28,113 nt of DNA from Akkermansiaceae bacterium UBA956. GTDB taxonomy: Bacteria; Verrucomicrobiota; Verrucomicrobiia; Verrucomicrobiales; Akkermansiaceae. Positions 14,054 through 21,406 of the stretch are shown here, piece by piece. The stretch's first letter is position 1. Each line of letters opens with the position of its first letter. A program made the position numbers and the translations under genes. The notes below the pieces were generated by a model. That model was not told the origin of the DNA and did not search any database. It saw nothing but the letters and a program-made list of their open reading frames with translations. The stretch is from assembly GCA_002293145.1 (NCBI GenBank), contig DBCO01000026.1:1-28113 (forward strand), in the 5' to 3' direction.

Positions 14054-16162
14054 ATGTCCACGGCATCGCATCGTAAATTACTCTTCACACCCCGTGAAGC
14101 TCTGAAAAAATACTTCGGCTTTGAGGAGTTTTTGGACGGGCAAGAAGAGGTTGTCTCGCAGATTGTATCGGGTCAGGATGGCCTAGTGGTGATGCCCACG
14201 GGTGGCGGAAAATCGCTGTGTTATCAACTTCCAGCCTTGTGTTTTGAAGGCGTGTCCTTGGTGATTTCTCCGCTGATTGCCCTGATGAAGGATCAGGTCG
14301 ATGCACTTGTGGCTCGTGGCATTGAGGCCACAATGATCAATTCGACGCAATCGTGGGAGGAGCAAAAGGAGCGGCTGCAAGGAATTCGCGAGGGCCGCTG
14401 GAAACTCGTTTATGTGGCGCCGGAACGATTTCGGGCGGAAAGTTTCCTGCAAGCATTGAATGGTATTACCATCGAATTGTTTGCCGTAGATGAAGCTCAC
14501 TGCTTGAGCCAGTGGGGTCATGATTTCCGCCCTGATTACCTTCGACTCGGCAAGGCCTTGGAAAAAATCGGTCGCCCACAATGCGTCGCGCTCACTGCCA
14601 CGGCCACGCCTGTCGTCCGCGAAGACATCATCGAGGTGCTCCAATTGCGCGATGGCTTCGAGCAAGTCAGTGGCTTTTCTCGCCCCAATCTTTCTCTCAA
14701 CATCACAGCTGCGGAAAATGTGCAGCACAAAGACGATCGCATTAAAGCAATCATCGCTGCGCACAAAACCGGCATTGTGTATTGCGCCACACGCAAAAAA
14801 GTTGAAGCTGTTTCCGAAACGCTCAGCAGCTGGGGCATCAAGTGTGTCGCCTATCACGGCGGCATGAGCGATGACGAACGCGAGCGCGCGCAGAACGTCT
14901 TCATCAGCAAACGAGCCGATGTTGCGGTCGCGACGAATGCATTCGGTATGGGCATCGATCGCTCCGACGTGCGATTCGTGATGCACTACGAGATTCCGGG
15001 TAGTGTCGAGGCCTACTACCAAGAAGCGGGTCGTGCTGGCCGCGATGGCGAGAGTGCCTATTGCGAATTGCTCTACAATTATGCCGACACCCGCACGCAG
15101 GAGTTTTTCATCGACGGCGCGAATCCTTCGGTAGCTGTCATCCGCGATGTCTATCAGTTTTTGCTCAACGCAGCCGATCAAAACCACGAAGTTCACAAGA
15201 CCATCGAGGACATTTCTCACGGCGCAGATTTAAAAAATACCATGACCGTGGGTTCTGCCTTGGCAACCTTGGCGCGCAGTGGCTACATCGAGCGCTTCGA
15301 CATTCCCAAAAAACGCATGCGTGGCACCCGATTGCTCAAGCCTGATGTCTTTGTGCGTGGGCTGGTCATTGACGAAAAAGCCATCGAGGAAAAGGATCGT
15401 CGGGATCGCGAAAAGCTCAAGGCTATGATCGAGTTGAGTTACTCCCGCGTTTGCCGCCAGCAATGGATTTTGCAATACTTTGGTGAGGAAAGTGCCGAAC
15501 TCTGTGGCAACTGTGATGTTTGCCGTGATCAGGATAGTGGCGAAGCCCGCGCACCGACGGATGACGAGGCGCTGGTGGTGAAAAAAATCCTCAGTGGCGT
15601 CGCCAGGATGTCGCGCAAGAAAGATGGCGTCTGGGAGGCCAAATACGGGCGTGGGAAAATCGTACAAATGCTCGTCGGCAGCAAATCACAAGACATTCTA
15701 TCCGCAGGGCTGAATCAGTTGACCACCTACGGCATTCTCAAGGACAAGGGCACAGGGTATGTGAATGGCATGATGCGCTCGTTGACGGATGCCGGAATCT
15801 TGCGCACTGAGGCGGGCGAGTATCCAGTCATGACTCTCACCGCCCACGGTGAAAATGTGATGATGGGCAAGAGTTCCTATCGATTGATTTGGCCCAAGCC
15901 CAAAGCTGAAACGACGGGTGGCCTTAAAGATCATGGCTTTGACACGACCCTCTACACCGTGCTTCGCAACCTGCGCGAAAAAATCGCCAAGGCCGAAAAT
16001 GTGCCGTCCTACGTGGTTTTTGGCAACAAAACCATCGAGGCCCTGACCCGCTATCGCCCACGCAACAAAGACGAAATGCTCCAAGTGCCCGGGGTAGGGG
16101 AAGTCAAGGGCCAGCGCTATTCACGCCCCTTCCTCGATGCCTTGTCGTCTTGGAAAGGATGA
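14054..16162 (+). CDS. recQ: ATP-dependent DNA helicase RecQ
   Basis: The product (702 residues) is a full RecQ helicase, which unwinds DNA 3' to 5' in recombination and fork repair. The helicase core has motif I MPTGGGKS at 47-54, the DEAH box at 146-149 with the RecQ-specific CLSQWGHDFRPDY after it, SAT-like 'LTATATP', and motif VI QEAGRAGRDG. The RecQ-Ct zinc-binding cysteines are C467, C484, C487 and C490. A winged-helix region follows, with 'ILSGVARM' and 'GLNQLTTYGILKDKG', and the C-terminal ~70 residues form an HRDC domain ending 'LQVPGVGEVKGQRYSRPFLDAL'. All three usual modules are therefore present. The ATG at 14054 gives the normal N-terminus, and a TTG at 14042 would add four residues. 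Confidence 0.96.
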   Translation: MSTASHRKLLFTPREALKKYFGFEEFLDGQEEVVSQIVSGQDGLVVMPTGGGKSLCYQLPALCFEGVSLVISPLIALMKDQVDALVARGIEATMINSTQSWEEQKERLQGIREGRWKLVYVAPERFRAESFLQALNGITIELFAVDEAHCLSQWGHDFRPDYLRLGKALEKIGRPQCVALTATATPVVREDIIEVLQLRDGFEQVSGFSRPNLSLNITAAENVQHKDDRIKAIIAAHKTGIVYCATRKKVEAVSETLSSWGIKCVAYHGGMSDDERERAQNVFISKRADVAVATNAFGMGIDRSDVRFVMHYEIPGSVEAYYQEAGRAGRDGESAYCELLYNYADTRTQEFFIDGANPSVAVIRDVYQFLLNAADQNHEVHKTIEDISHGADLKNTMTVGSALATLARSGYIERFDIPKKRMRGTRLLKPDVFVRGLVIDEKAIEEKDRRDREKLKAMIELSYSRVCRQQWILQYFGEESAELCGNCDVCRDQDSGEARAPTDDEALVVKKILSGVARMSRKKDGVWEAKYGRGKIVQMLVGSKSQDILSAGLNQLTTYGILKDKGTGYVNGMMRSLTDAGILRTEAGEYPVMTLTAHGENVMMGKSSYRLIWPKPKAETTGGLKDHGFDTTLYTVLRNLREKIAKAENVPSYVVFGNKTIEALTRYRPRNKDEMLQVPGVGEVKGQRYSRPFLDALSSWKG

Positions 16163-16476
16163 GGGTGATAGGTGTTAATCCGTGTGGTGGTATTAGTATA
16201 ATTCCTCACTATGCTGCTCATTATCGATGTGAGGCCTAGTGATGCTGAAAACCCTATTGTAATACGGCGAGTTTTTTTGGGGCAGATTACTCAGTGCAAC
16301 GCTGGGCTATGATAAGCCACATCATTGGCTTTGGAGTAATGGTTTGGCCGAATCAGGGAGTTGGTCAAAAGTGAAGTTTAGCTTCTACGAAGCCATTCCC
16401 GCACCTTTTTTCCGTAACCCGCAGATTCTCGCGCGTTCTGCTTGACCAAGTTCGATTGGATCATTACACAACGGGC
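16163..16476. other. Intergenic region with a possible gene remnant
   Basis: This gap between recQ and purC has no intact gene. On the plus strand, 16263-16445 is open for 60 codons and contains LGYDKPHHWLWSNGLAESG and IPAPFFRNPQILARSA, which look protein-like, but it lacks a start codon and follows a TAA. An overlapping frame is also open over much of the same stretch, so chance cannot be excluded. At 16169-16188 a TAGGTGTTAATCCGTGTGGT string resembles intergenic repeat sequence. Confidence 0.35.
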
Positions 16477-17187
16477 ATGGAAGCACTTTACGAAGGTAAG
16501 GCGAAGCGTTTGTGGGCCACTGAGAACCCACAGGTCTTGCGTATGGAATTCAAAAACGATGCCACGGCCTTTAATGGTGAAAAGAAGGCTCAGTTTGAGA
16601 ATAAGGGCCGTTTGAATAACACCATCAGCACGCTGATCTACGGGCAACTGGAGCGTGCGGGCATTCCGACTCACTTTATCAAGCAGATCGATGATACCAA
16701 CGTTCTGGTGAAAAAAGTTCAGATCGTGATGATCGAGGTGATCATTCGCAATGTCTCGGCGGGTAGTTATTGCAAACGCACAGGTCAGCCGGAAGGTCAG
16801 ACCTTTTCCCAGCCGATCATCGAGTTTTCTCTGAAAAGCGATGAACTGGGCGACCCTTTGGTGAATGACGACTACATTCGCGAACTCAAGCTTGCCAGCA
16901 CCGAGGATCTTGCGTGGTTGCGTGCTTCGGCGCTCAAGGTGAATGATTTTCTTTGCGCTCTTTTTGCGAAAGTCGGACTGCGCTTGATTGACTTCAAGCT
17001 AGAGTTTGGCCGTCTCGCCTCGGACCCATCGACGATTGTGCTGGCTGATGAAATCAGCCCCGATGGTTGCCGCTTGTGGGACATCGCCACTGGCGAAAAA
17101 ATGGACAAAGACCGATTCCGTCGCGACCTCGGTGGCGTGATGGAGGCCTACGAAGAAGTTCTCAAACGTTTGCAAGAATTGTCATGA
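16477..17187 (+). CDS. purC: Phosphoribosylaminoimidazole-succinocarboxamide synthase (SAICAR synthetase)
   Basis: PurC joins aspartate to CAIR with ATP to make SAICAR, the eighth step of de novo purine synthesis in the cytoplasm. The 236-residue product has the usual size. Family blocks are present: EALYEGKAKRLW at the N-terminus, KNDATAFNGEKK, VEVIIRNVSAGSYCKR-like (IEVIIRNVSAGSYCKRTG), DFKLEFG and the conserved signature LADEISPDGCRLWD. The ATG at 16477 (M-E-A-L-Y-E-G-K) matches the normal family start, and an upstream ATG at 16456 would add seven residues. Its stop overlaps the start of the next gene (ATGA), so purC and the PurS-like gene are translationally coupled. Confidence 0.96.
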   Translation: MEALYEGKAKRLWATENPQVLRMEFKNDATAFNGEKKAQFENKGRLNNTISTLIYGQLERAGIPTHFIKQIDDTNVLVKKVQIVMIEVIIRNVSAGSYCKRTGQPEGQTFSQPIIEFSLKSDELGDPLVNDDYIRELKLASTEDLAWLRASALKVNDFLCALFAKVGLRLIDFKLEFGRLASDPSTIVLADEISPDGCRLWDIATGEKMDKDRFRRDLGGVMEAYEEVLKRLQELS

Positions 17188-17636
17188 TGATCGAATGTGA
17201 AGTGATCCGAAAAAATCAGCACGCCAGTGATGCTGATGCCCTGTTGTACACTCCGATGAAAGCGGGATTGACGGCGAAACACAGCCGTACCTATCGCTTC
17301 GATTTCGAGGGCGATGCCGATGCTCTGCGTGCCTTTGCGCGTGAGGTTCTCGTCGATGAAGTGAGTCAAGAAATCAGCGAAGGCGCTGAGCCCATCATCA
17401 CCGATGCCTTGTTTTATCTGGACTACAGCATGAAGCCCGGCGCTCTGGATTTGGAAAAAGAGGCGATCATGAATTACTATCGTGGCCGCACAGGTGATTC
17501 CTTTACGCTGAAGCAATTGCACATCTCACAACGCGTCTATATTTTCGGCAGCGGAGACGCTAGCGCCTTGTCGGCACGATTCGTCAAAGACATCGTCAAT
17601 CCAGCTGTGCACAAGCATCAGCTCAGCTTTGCTTGA
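17184..17636 (+). CDS. Tandem PurS-like protein (FGAM synthase small subunit-like)
   Basis: This 150-residue protein overlaps the purC stop codon. Its second half (about 72-149) resembles PurS, the ~80-residue small subunit of formylglycinamidine ribonucleotide synthase: LDYSMKPGALDLEKEAI at the front and 'F-V-K-D-I-V-N-P-A-V-H' at the end, like the PurS motifs V-x-x-K-P-G-V-x-D and L-L-A-N-P-V-I. The first half (about 3-68) shows the same order in weaker form, and its YRFDFEGDADALRAFAREVL aligns with the second half's VYIFGSGDASALSARFVKDI. I infer two fused PurS folds, similar to the PurS dimer or the N-terminal domain of large PurL. No PurL or PurQ gene follows within the window. An unrelated fold is possible. 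Confidence 0.68.
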   Translation: MMIECEVIRKNQHASDADALLYTPMKAGLTAKHSRTYRFDFEGDADALRAFAREVLVDEVSQEISEGAEPIITDALFYLDYSMKPGALDLEKEAIMNYYRGRTGDSFTLKQLHISQRVYIFGSGDASALSARFVKDIVNPAVHKHQLSFA

Positions 17637-17660
17637 CACGGGCGCATCTCGCGCTAGCGT
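17633..17660 (+). promoter_or_regulatory. Candidate promoter of the serine protease, leaderless type
   Basis: TTGACA at 17633-17638 overlaps the stop codon of the PurS-like gene, and TAGCGT at 17655-17660 lies 16 bp later. The protease ATG begins at 17668, seven bases after the -10 box, so the transcript would begin at the start codon. Confidence 0.5.
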
Positions 17661-17667
17661 TTGTGGC

Positions 17668-18672
17668 ATGAATATCAGCACACACGTATCCGCACTGCGG
17701 CAGCTCATTCTGCTCAGTGCATTTTCTTTTTGTACATTTCTCGGTGCTCAATCGGCCGATACTGTGATCGTCGATCAGACCCCGCAGGGGCGTCGTGCCT
17801 GGGATGATGCGTTGATCGAAAAACTGCAAGTGATGATTAAGGATCAGCGCTTGATGGAGTGGAAGGATTGCAAAAAGCAGCTGTCCGCAAATCAACCGAA
17901 AGCGGTTTCCTTGCCTGCGGTGAAAACGACGCCGTTGAACACCGAAGAGTTAGCTAAGATCGCTCGCGAATCTCATGTGCGCGTGGGTTTTGTCTATCTC
18001 TGTGAGAAGTGCGATCACTGGCATCTCTCGCTCTCGGGAGGCTATGCCATCTCGGCAAATCAGGTGGCGACTTGCAATCATGTTGTCGATTCTGGAAATG
18101 CCATGCGCGAGGGCTACTTGGTCGTGATTGATGCTAAGGATCAAATCTATCCCGTAAAAGCCATCAACGCACGCAGTGTGAAAATGGATGCTGCCATTGT
18201 GGAAGTGGAGGGTGGGGAGCTACAAGCTTTGCCTTTGCAATCCGATATCAAGCAAGGTGCCGCTGTCTATTGCTACAGTGACCCAATGGGACAAGTGGGC
18301 TATTTTAGCGATGGCATCATCAATCGTTTTTTCTGGATTCATAGCCCTGAAAAAACGACTGAAAAGAAATTATCGATGCATCAGCTACGTTTTCTGCGTT
18401 TCAATTGCAGCACCGATTGGGCACCTGGCAGCAGTGGTTCAGCGGTGCTCGATGCCTATGGCAATGCGATCGGTCATGTTTCCGAAATTGCCTCATTGAG
18501 TAAGCAAAAGGGTGGTGATGCCTTCGTAACATTGCATCGGGGGATTCCCGCGAAAAGTGTTAGGGCTCTGGCGGAAGCAATGGTAAATCCTGAAGACATT
18601 GCCCAGTTGAATGCGATGGAGGCCAAGGAGAATCGCGGCACGAATCAAAAATCAGCGGGAACGAAAGAGTAG
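17668..18672 (+). CDS. Secreted trypsin-like serine protease
   Basis: The product (334 residues) has a Sec signal peptide (about 1-30, ending FCTFLGAQSADT). After a ~90-residue variable region comes a chymotrypsin-fold protease domain. The likely catalytic triad is H138 in VATCNHVVDSG, D174 in KMDAAIVEVEG and S258 in APGSSGSAVLD (the G-x-S-G motif as GSSGS). The C-terminus lacks a PDZ domain, so it is not a typical DegP/HtrA. The domain falls in the broad S1 family of secreted bacterial proteases, whose substrates are unknown. It has its own promoter-like sequence and no Shine-Dalgarno site. It ends two bases from the convergent methyltransferase gene. Confidence 0.85.
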   Translation: MNISTHVSALRQLILLSAFSFCTFLGAQSADTVIVDQTPQGRRAWDDALIEKLQVMIKDQRLMEWKDCKKQLSANQPKAVSLPAVKTTPLNTEELAKIARESHVRVGFVYLCEKCDHWHLSLSGGYAISANQVATCNHVVDSGNAMREGYLVVIDAKDQIYPVKAINARSVKMDAAIVEVEGGELQALPLQSDIKQGAAVYCYSDPMGQVGYFSDGIINRFFWIHSPEKTTEKKLSMHQLRFLRFNCSTDWAPGSSGSAVLDAYGNAIGHVSEIASLSKQKGGDAFVTLHRGIPAKSVRALAEAMVNPEDIAQLNAMEAKENRGTNQKSAGTKE

Positions 18673-18674
18673 TT

Positions 18675-19442
18675 CTAGCCAACGATCTTGCGAGCAATGG
18701 TCGTCACGACTATGGCTTCTTTGAGAGATTTGCGTTGAGGCTTGAAATCAGCGAACTGTTTCTCGATGCGAAATCCTGCCGCCTTGAGGTGCTGTTTCCA
18801 TTGCTCGCGTCGAAACCACCGCAGTTGCTGGCGCGATTCATGAGTGGCTAGGATCGCTCCGTCTTTGTCAAAAATTTCGTAGCGATGTTCGCGATCCAGA
18901 ATCTGTTCTGTGGCATCGATTTGATGACGTGTATGAATCACCGCAAGCGTGCCGTCAGCTAACTCGGTTTGGTGATCGGGATACCATTCGCCAGCAGGTA
19001 GCTCTCCGAGCATTTCTGCGAGAGGCGTGAAAGTGCTCATATACAGCGTGCCGCCGTCCTGTAGCCAATCGGCAAAACGCACGAGTGCCGCAGCGGGATC
19101 GCGCGAGAGTTGCAAGGTAAATGCGGGGATCATCAGCGATGCATAGCGCGAAGATGATTTCCAATCGTCCATGCTGCCGAGATGAAGGGGGACGTCGGAT
19201 TTTCCCGAAGAATTTGTTTGGCACAAATCGATCATTTCTGCGGAGGATTCGAGACCCTCGACCTCAAATCCCTCGCGATGGAGTGGCAGCAACAAACGTC
19301 CTGAGCCTGAGCCGACTTCTAACGATTTTCCCGGATGCTCCCGCAGAAATGATCGCATCAGTGGGAGCTCAGCGGGTGGACCTTCGGTCGCCCAAAAGAC
19401 ATCGTGAAGGTTGGCCTCCAGCGATTGATAGCTATTGATCAA
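18675..19442 (-). CDS. Class I SAM-dependent methyltransferase
   Basis: The 255-residue product has a Rossmann-fold methyltransferase domain. Motif I is LEVGSGSGRLLLPL at about 41-54, with an acidic end of strand beta2 (EGLESSAEMIDLC), and the 'W-L-Q-D-G-G-T-L-Y-M-S-T-F' region is the post-motif strand. The C-terminal third (HRYEIFDKDG, RQQLRWFRREQWKQHLKAAGFRIEK) is the kind of substrate domain found in Methyltransf_25-like enzymes. The substrate is unknown. The start is TTG at 19442, and no upstream ATG gives a better one. It lies 11 bp downstream of DAHP synthase, so both are probably cotranscribed. Convergent with the serine protease gene. Confidence 0.82.
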   Translation of the reverse strand: MINSYQSLEANLHDVFWATEGPPAELPLMRSFLREHPGKSLEVGSGSGRLLLPLHREGFEVEGLESSAEMIDLCQTNSSGKSDVPLHLGSMDDWKSSSRYASLMIPAFTLQLSRDPAAALVRFADWLQDGGTLYMSTFTPLAEMLGELPAGEWYPDHQTELADGTLAVIHTRHQIDATEQILDREHRYEIFDKDGAILATHESRQQLRWFRREQWKQHLKAAGFRIEKQFADFKPQRKSLKEAIVVTTIARKIVG

Positions 19443-19453
19443 AGCGGAAAAAA

Positions 19454-20515
19454 TTAGGAATTTTCGCGGCGCGTGCGAACGGCAGATGCGAGACGATTCA
19501 GTACATCGACGCTATCGCTCCAATTGATGCATTGGTCTGTCACCGATTGTCCATAGGTCATTTTGCTGAGGTCAGGCACGAGTTTTTGAGCACCTTCGAT
19601 GAGGTTGGATTCGATCATGCAGGCTGCGACGCAGCGCGAACCGGACTCGATTTGCTTAGCGAGGGCATTGACTACCATGGGCTGATTGCGGAAGTCCTTC
19701 ATCGAATTGCCATGAGAGCAATCGACCATGATGTAGGGTGGCAATTTTTGCTCGTTGAGCGATTTTTCCACATCCTTGACACTGGCTTCATCGTAGTTCG
19801 GTCCTTTGGAGCCGCCGCGAAGAATCACGTGGCACGCGTCATTGCCTTTGGTCGAAACAATGGCGGACACACCTTGCTTGGTGACAGAGAGAAAATGGTG
19901 TGGGCGTGAGGATGATTGGATCGCATCGAGTGCCAGTTGGATTGAGCCACCAGTACCGTTTTTGAAGCCGACTGGCATGGACAAACCTGATGCCAGCTCT
20001 CGGTGGATTTGTGATTCCGTGGTGCGCGCGCCAATGGCACCGTAGGTGATCAAGTCGGCGATGTATTGCGGCGAAATGGTATCGAGAAATTCCGTAGCAG
20101 CGGGCACACCGCGATTGGCGAGTTCCAGCAGCAGACCGCGAGCGACCCGGAGGCCATGATTGATATCGAATGAGTCATCGAGATGTGGGTCATTGATCAA
20201 GCCTTTCCAACCAACTGTGGTGCGAGGTTTTTCAAAATACACACGCATGATGATAACCAAATCCTTATTGTGGCGGTCAGCTTCTTTTTTGAGCAGATCT
20301 GCATATTCGAGAGCGGCTTTGGGGTCGTGAATCGAGCATGGACCAACCACCACCAGCAAGCGATCATCATGTCCTCTGAGAATGGCATCTGCGGCATTGC
20401 GGGTGGATGATACCAATTGAGCAACTTGCTCGGAAATCGGCAGGTAATAGGCAAGAATGGAGGGAGAAATCAAAGGGTTGATTCCAGCAATTCGTAGGTC
20501 GTCAGTGCGCGTCAC
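19454..20515 (-). CDS. 3-deoxy-7-phosphoheptulonate synthase (DAHP synthase, class I)
   Basis: DAHP synthase condenses phosphoenolpyruvate and erythrose 4-phosphate, the first step of the shikimate pathway to aromatic amino acids. The product (353 residues) is of the AroG/AroF/AroH type with the usual size. Family blocks include VVVGPCSIHDPKAALEYA, MRVYFEKPRTTVGWKGLIND, ATEFLDTISPQY, IGARTTESQIHRELASGL, VGFKNGTGGSIQLALDAI and MVDCSHGNSMKDF. The N-terminal extension (TRTDDLRIAGI...) carries the region where AroG-type enzymes bind feedback amino acids, but the specific inhibitor cannot be read from the sequence. The GTG at 20515 was chosen because MTRTDDLRI aligns with the conserved family start. 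A TTG at 20551 would add 12 residues of no family similarity. Confidence 0.95.
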   Translation of the reverse strand: MTRTDDLRIAGINPLISPSILAYYLPISEQVAQLVSSTRNAADAILRGHDDRLLVVVGPCSIHDPKAALEYADLLKKEADRHNKDLVIIMRVYFEKPRTTVGWKGLINDPHLDDSFDINHGLRVARGLLLELANRGVPAATEFLDTISPQYIADLITYGAIGARTTESQIHRELASGLSMPVGFKNGTGGSIQLALDAIQSSSRPHHFLSVTKQGVSAIVSTKGNDACHVILRGGSKGPNYDEASVKDVEKSLNEQKLPPYIMVDCSHGNSMKDFRNQPMVVNALAKQIESGSRCVAACMIESNLIEGAQKLVPDLSKMTYGQSVTDQCINWSDSVDVLNRLASAVRTRRENS

Positions 20516-20533
20516 GCGTGGGAGAGTGGGGGA

Positions 20534-20582
20534 TGATCGAAAAATGATCAATCAATAAATTGCAGGAAATCAGCACTGATTT
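20534..20582. promoter_or_regulatory. Two small palindromes upstream of DAHP synthase
   Basis: TGATC (20534-20538) and GATCA (20546-20550) form an inverted repeat with a 7-bp spacer. AAATCAG and CTGATTT (20567-20573 and 20576-20582) form a second one with a 2-bp spacer, overlapping the stop codon of the preceding gene. Both lie just upstream of the DAHP synthase start on the minus strand. They could be operator half-sites, but no known aromatic-pathway operator sequence matches. Low confidence. Confidence 0.25.
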
Positions 20583-21402
20583 ACGGCGTCACCGCAGGCT
20601 CCACTTCTTTGCGGCGCTTGAGGATCACGGTTTGGAGGTAGCCGCCGCGTGAGCCATCACCGGAGGTGAAAAAGTTAGCATCACTCTGCAGGATGATCAT
20701 TTGTGATTGCTCATCGGCATTGATGGGTAGTAAGTTGTTTTCTTGGATTTGCCATTCGTTGTCTTTCTTGTAGGCGAGTTCGTAGATGACTTGTTCTTGC
20801 ACGGGGGAGGCATACATGGCTTCGCGGGTTTTGAGTTCCTTCATCTCGGTGCCATTGCAGCGCAGGGCGATGGGGATGGCGCTGTAGTTGTGGATGCGGA
20901 GTTTTCCAAAGGGCAGCTTGGTGGGATCGTCATCGATGACGTAGGTCTGAAATGTACCGCCTTTGCCAGGTGCAAGCAGAACGGTCACGCGGGTGGAATT
21001 GGCGGGGATCATCGCAAGAGCGACAAGATTCGGATTTTCCTTGCGGCGGGCGAGAATCTCGGGCGGGATCTCTGCGGGATCTACGGGCTTGACCGGAGGT
21101 GTCACGACAGGCGGCAGCTTTTTCATCAACTCTTTTTCTTCAGCCGACATCTCCAGTTCGGGAAGTTTCGCTCCTGGCGTTTGGCTGATTTCGAGAACTT
21201 GCGAGCCGGAGTAGCGGATGGTTTTCGAGTAACGGAATGCTAAGGCGCTGACTTCGTCTTTTTTGATGGTTAGGCCGGGAATGTCCTCGCCCCATGAGAC
21301 GAGATCAACTTTGAGGGAGACTTTGCTATCGGCAGGACTCTGGCCGTGGACGCTGCCGAGGCAGGAGAGTGTGGTGAATACTAGTGAGCGCAGGATATTC
21401 AT
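20581..21402 (-). CDS. Secreted partner protein next to Verru_Chthon A-type prepilin
   Basis: The 273-residue product starts with a signal peptide (MNILRSLVFTTLSCLGSVHG, then QSPADS) and no lipobox-type Cys at the cleavage site. The mature part is beta-rich with a Pro-rich stretch (PPVVTPPVKPVDPAEIPPE, about 95-113) and no recognised domain. It ends with charged residues (RRKEVEPAVTP). It lies four bases downstream of the giant prepilin gene on the same strand, so both are almost certainly cotranscribed. Its position suggests a dedicated envelope or assembly partner, but no conserved family was recognised by eye. The frame runs 112 codons further upstream inside the prepilin gene, so ATG 21402 was chosen. 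An ATG at 21417 is an alternative. Confidence 0.75.
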   Translation of the reverse strand: MNILRSLVFTTLSCLGSVHGQSPADSKVSLKVDLVSWGEDIPGLTIKKDEVSALAFRYSKTIRYSGSQVLEISQTPGAKLPELEMSAEEKELMKKLPPVVTPPVKPVDPAEIPPEILARRKENPNLVALAMIPANSTRVTVLLAPGKGGTFQTYVIDDDPTKLPFGKLRIHNYSAIPIALRCNGTEMKELKTREAMYASPVQEQVIYELAYKKDNEWQIQENNLLPINADEQSQMIILQSDANFFTSGDGSRGGYLQTVILKRRKEVEPAVTP

Positions 21403-21406
21403 GATC

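Noticed and set aside
14183..15220. 345-codon open frame on the minus strand inside recQ
   Set aside because: The plus-strand recQ frame has all helicase motifs; this antisense frame has no signature and is a by-product of its codon usage.
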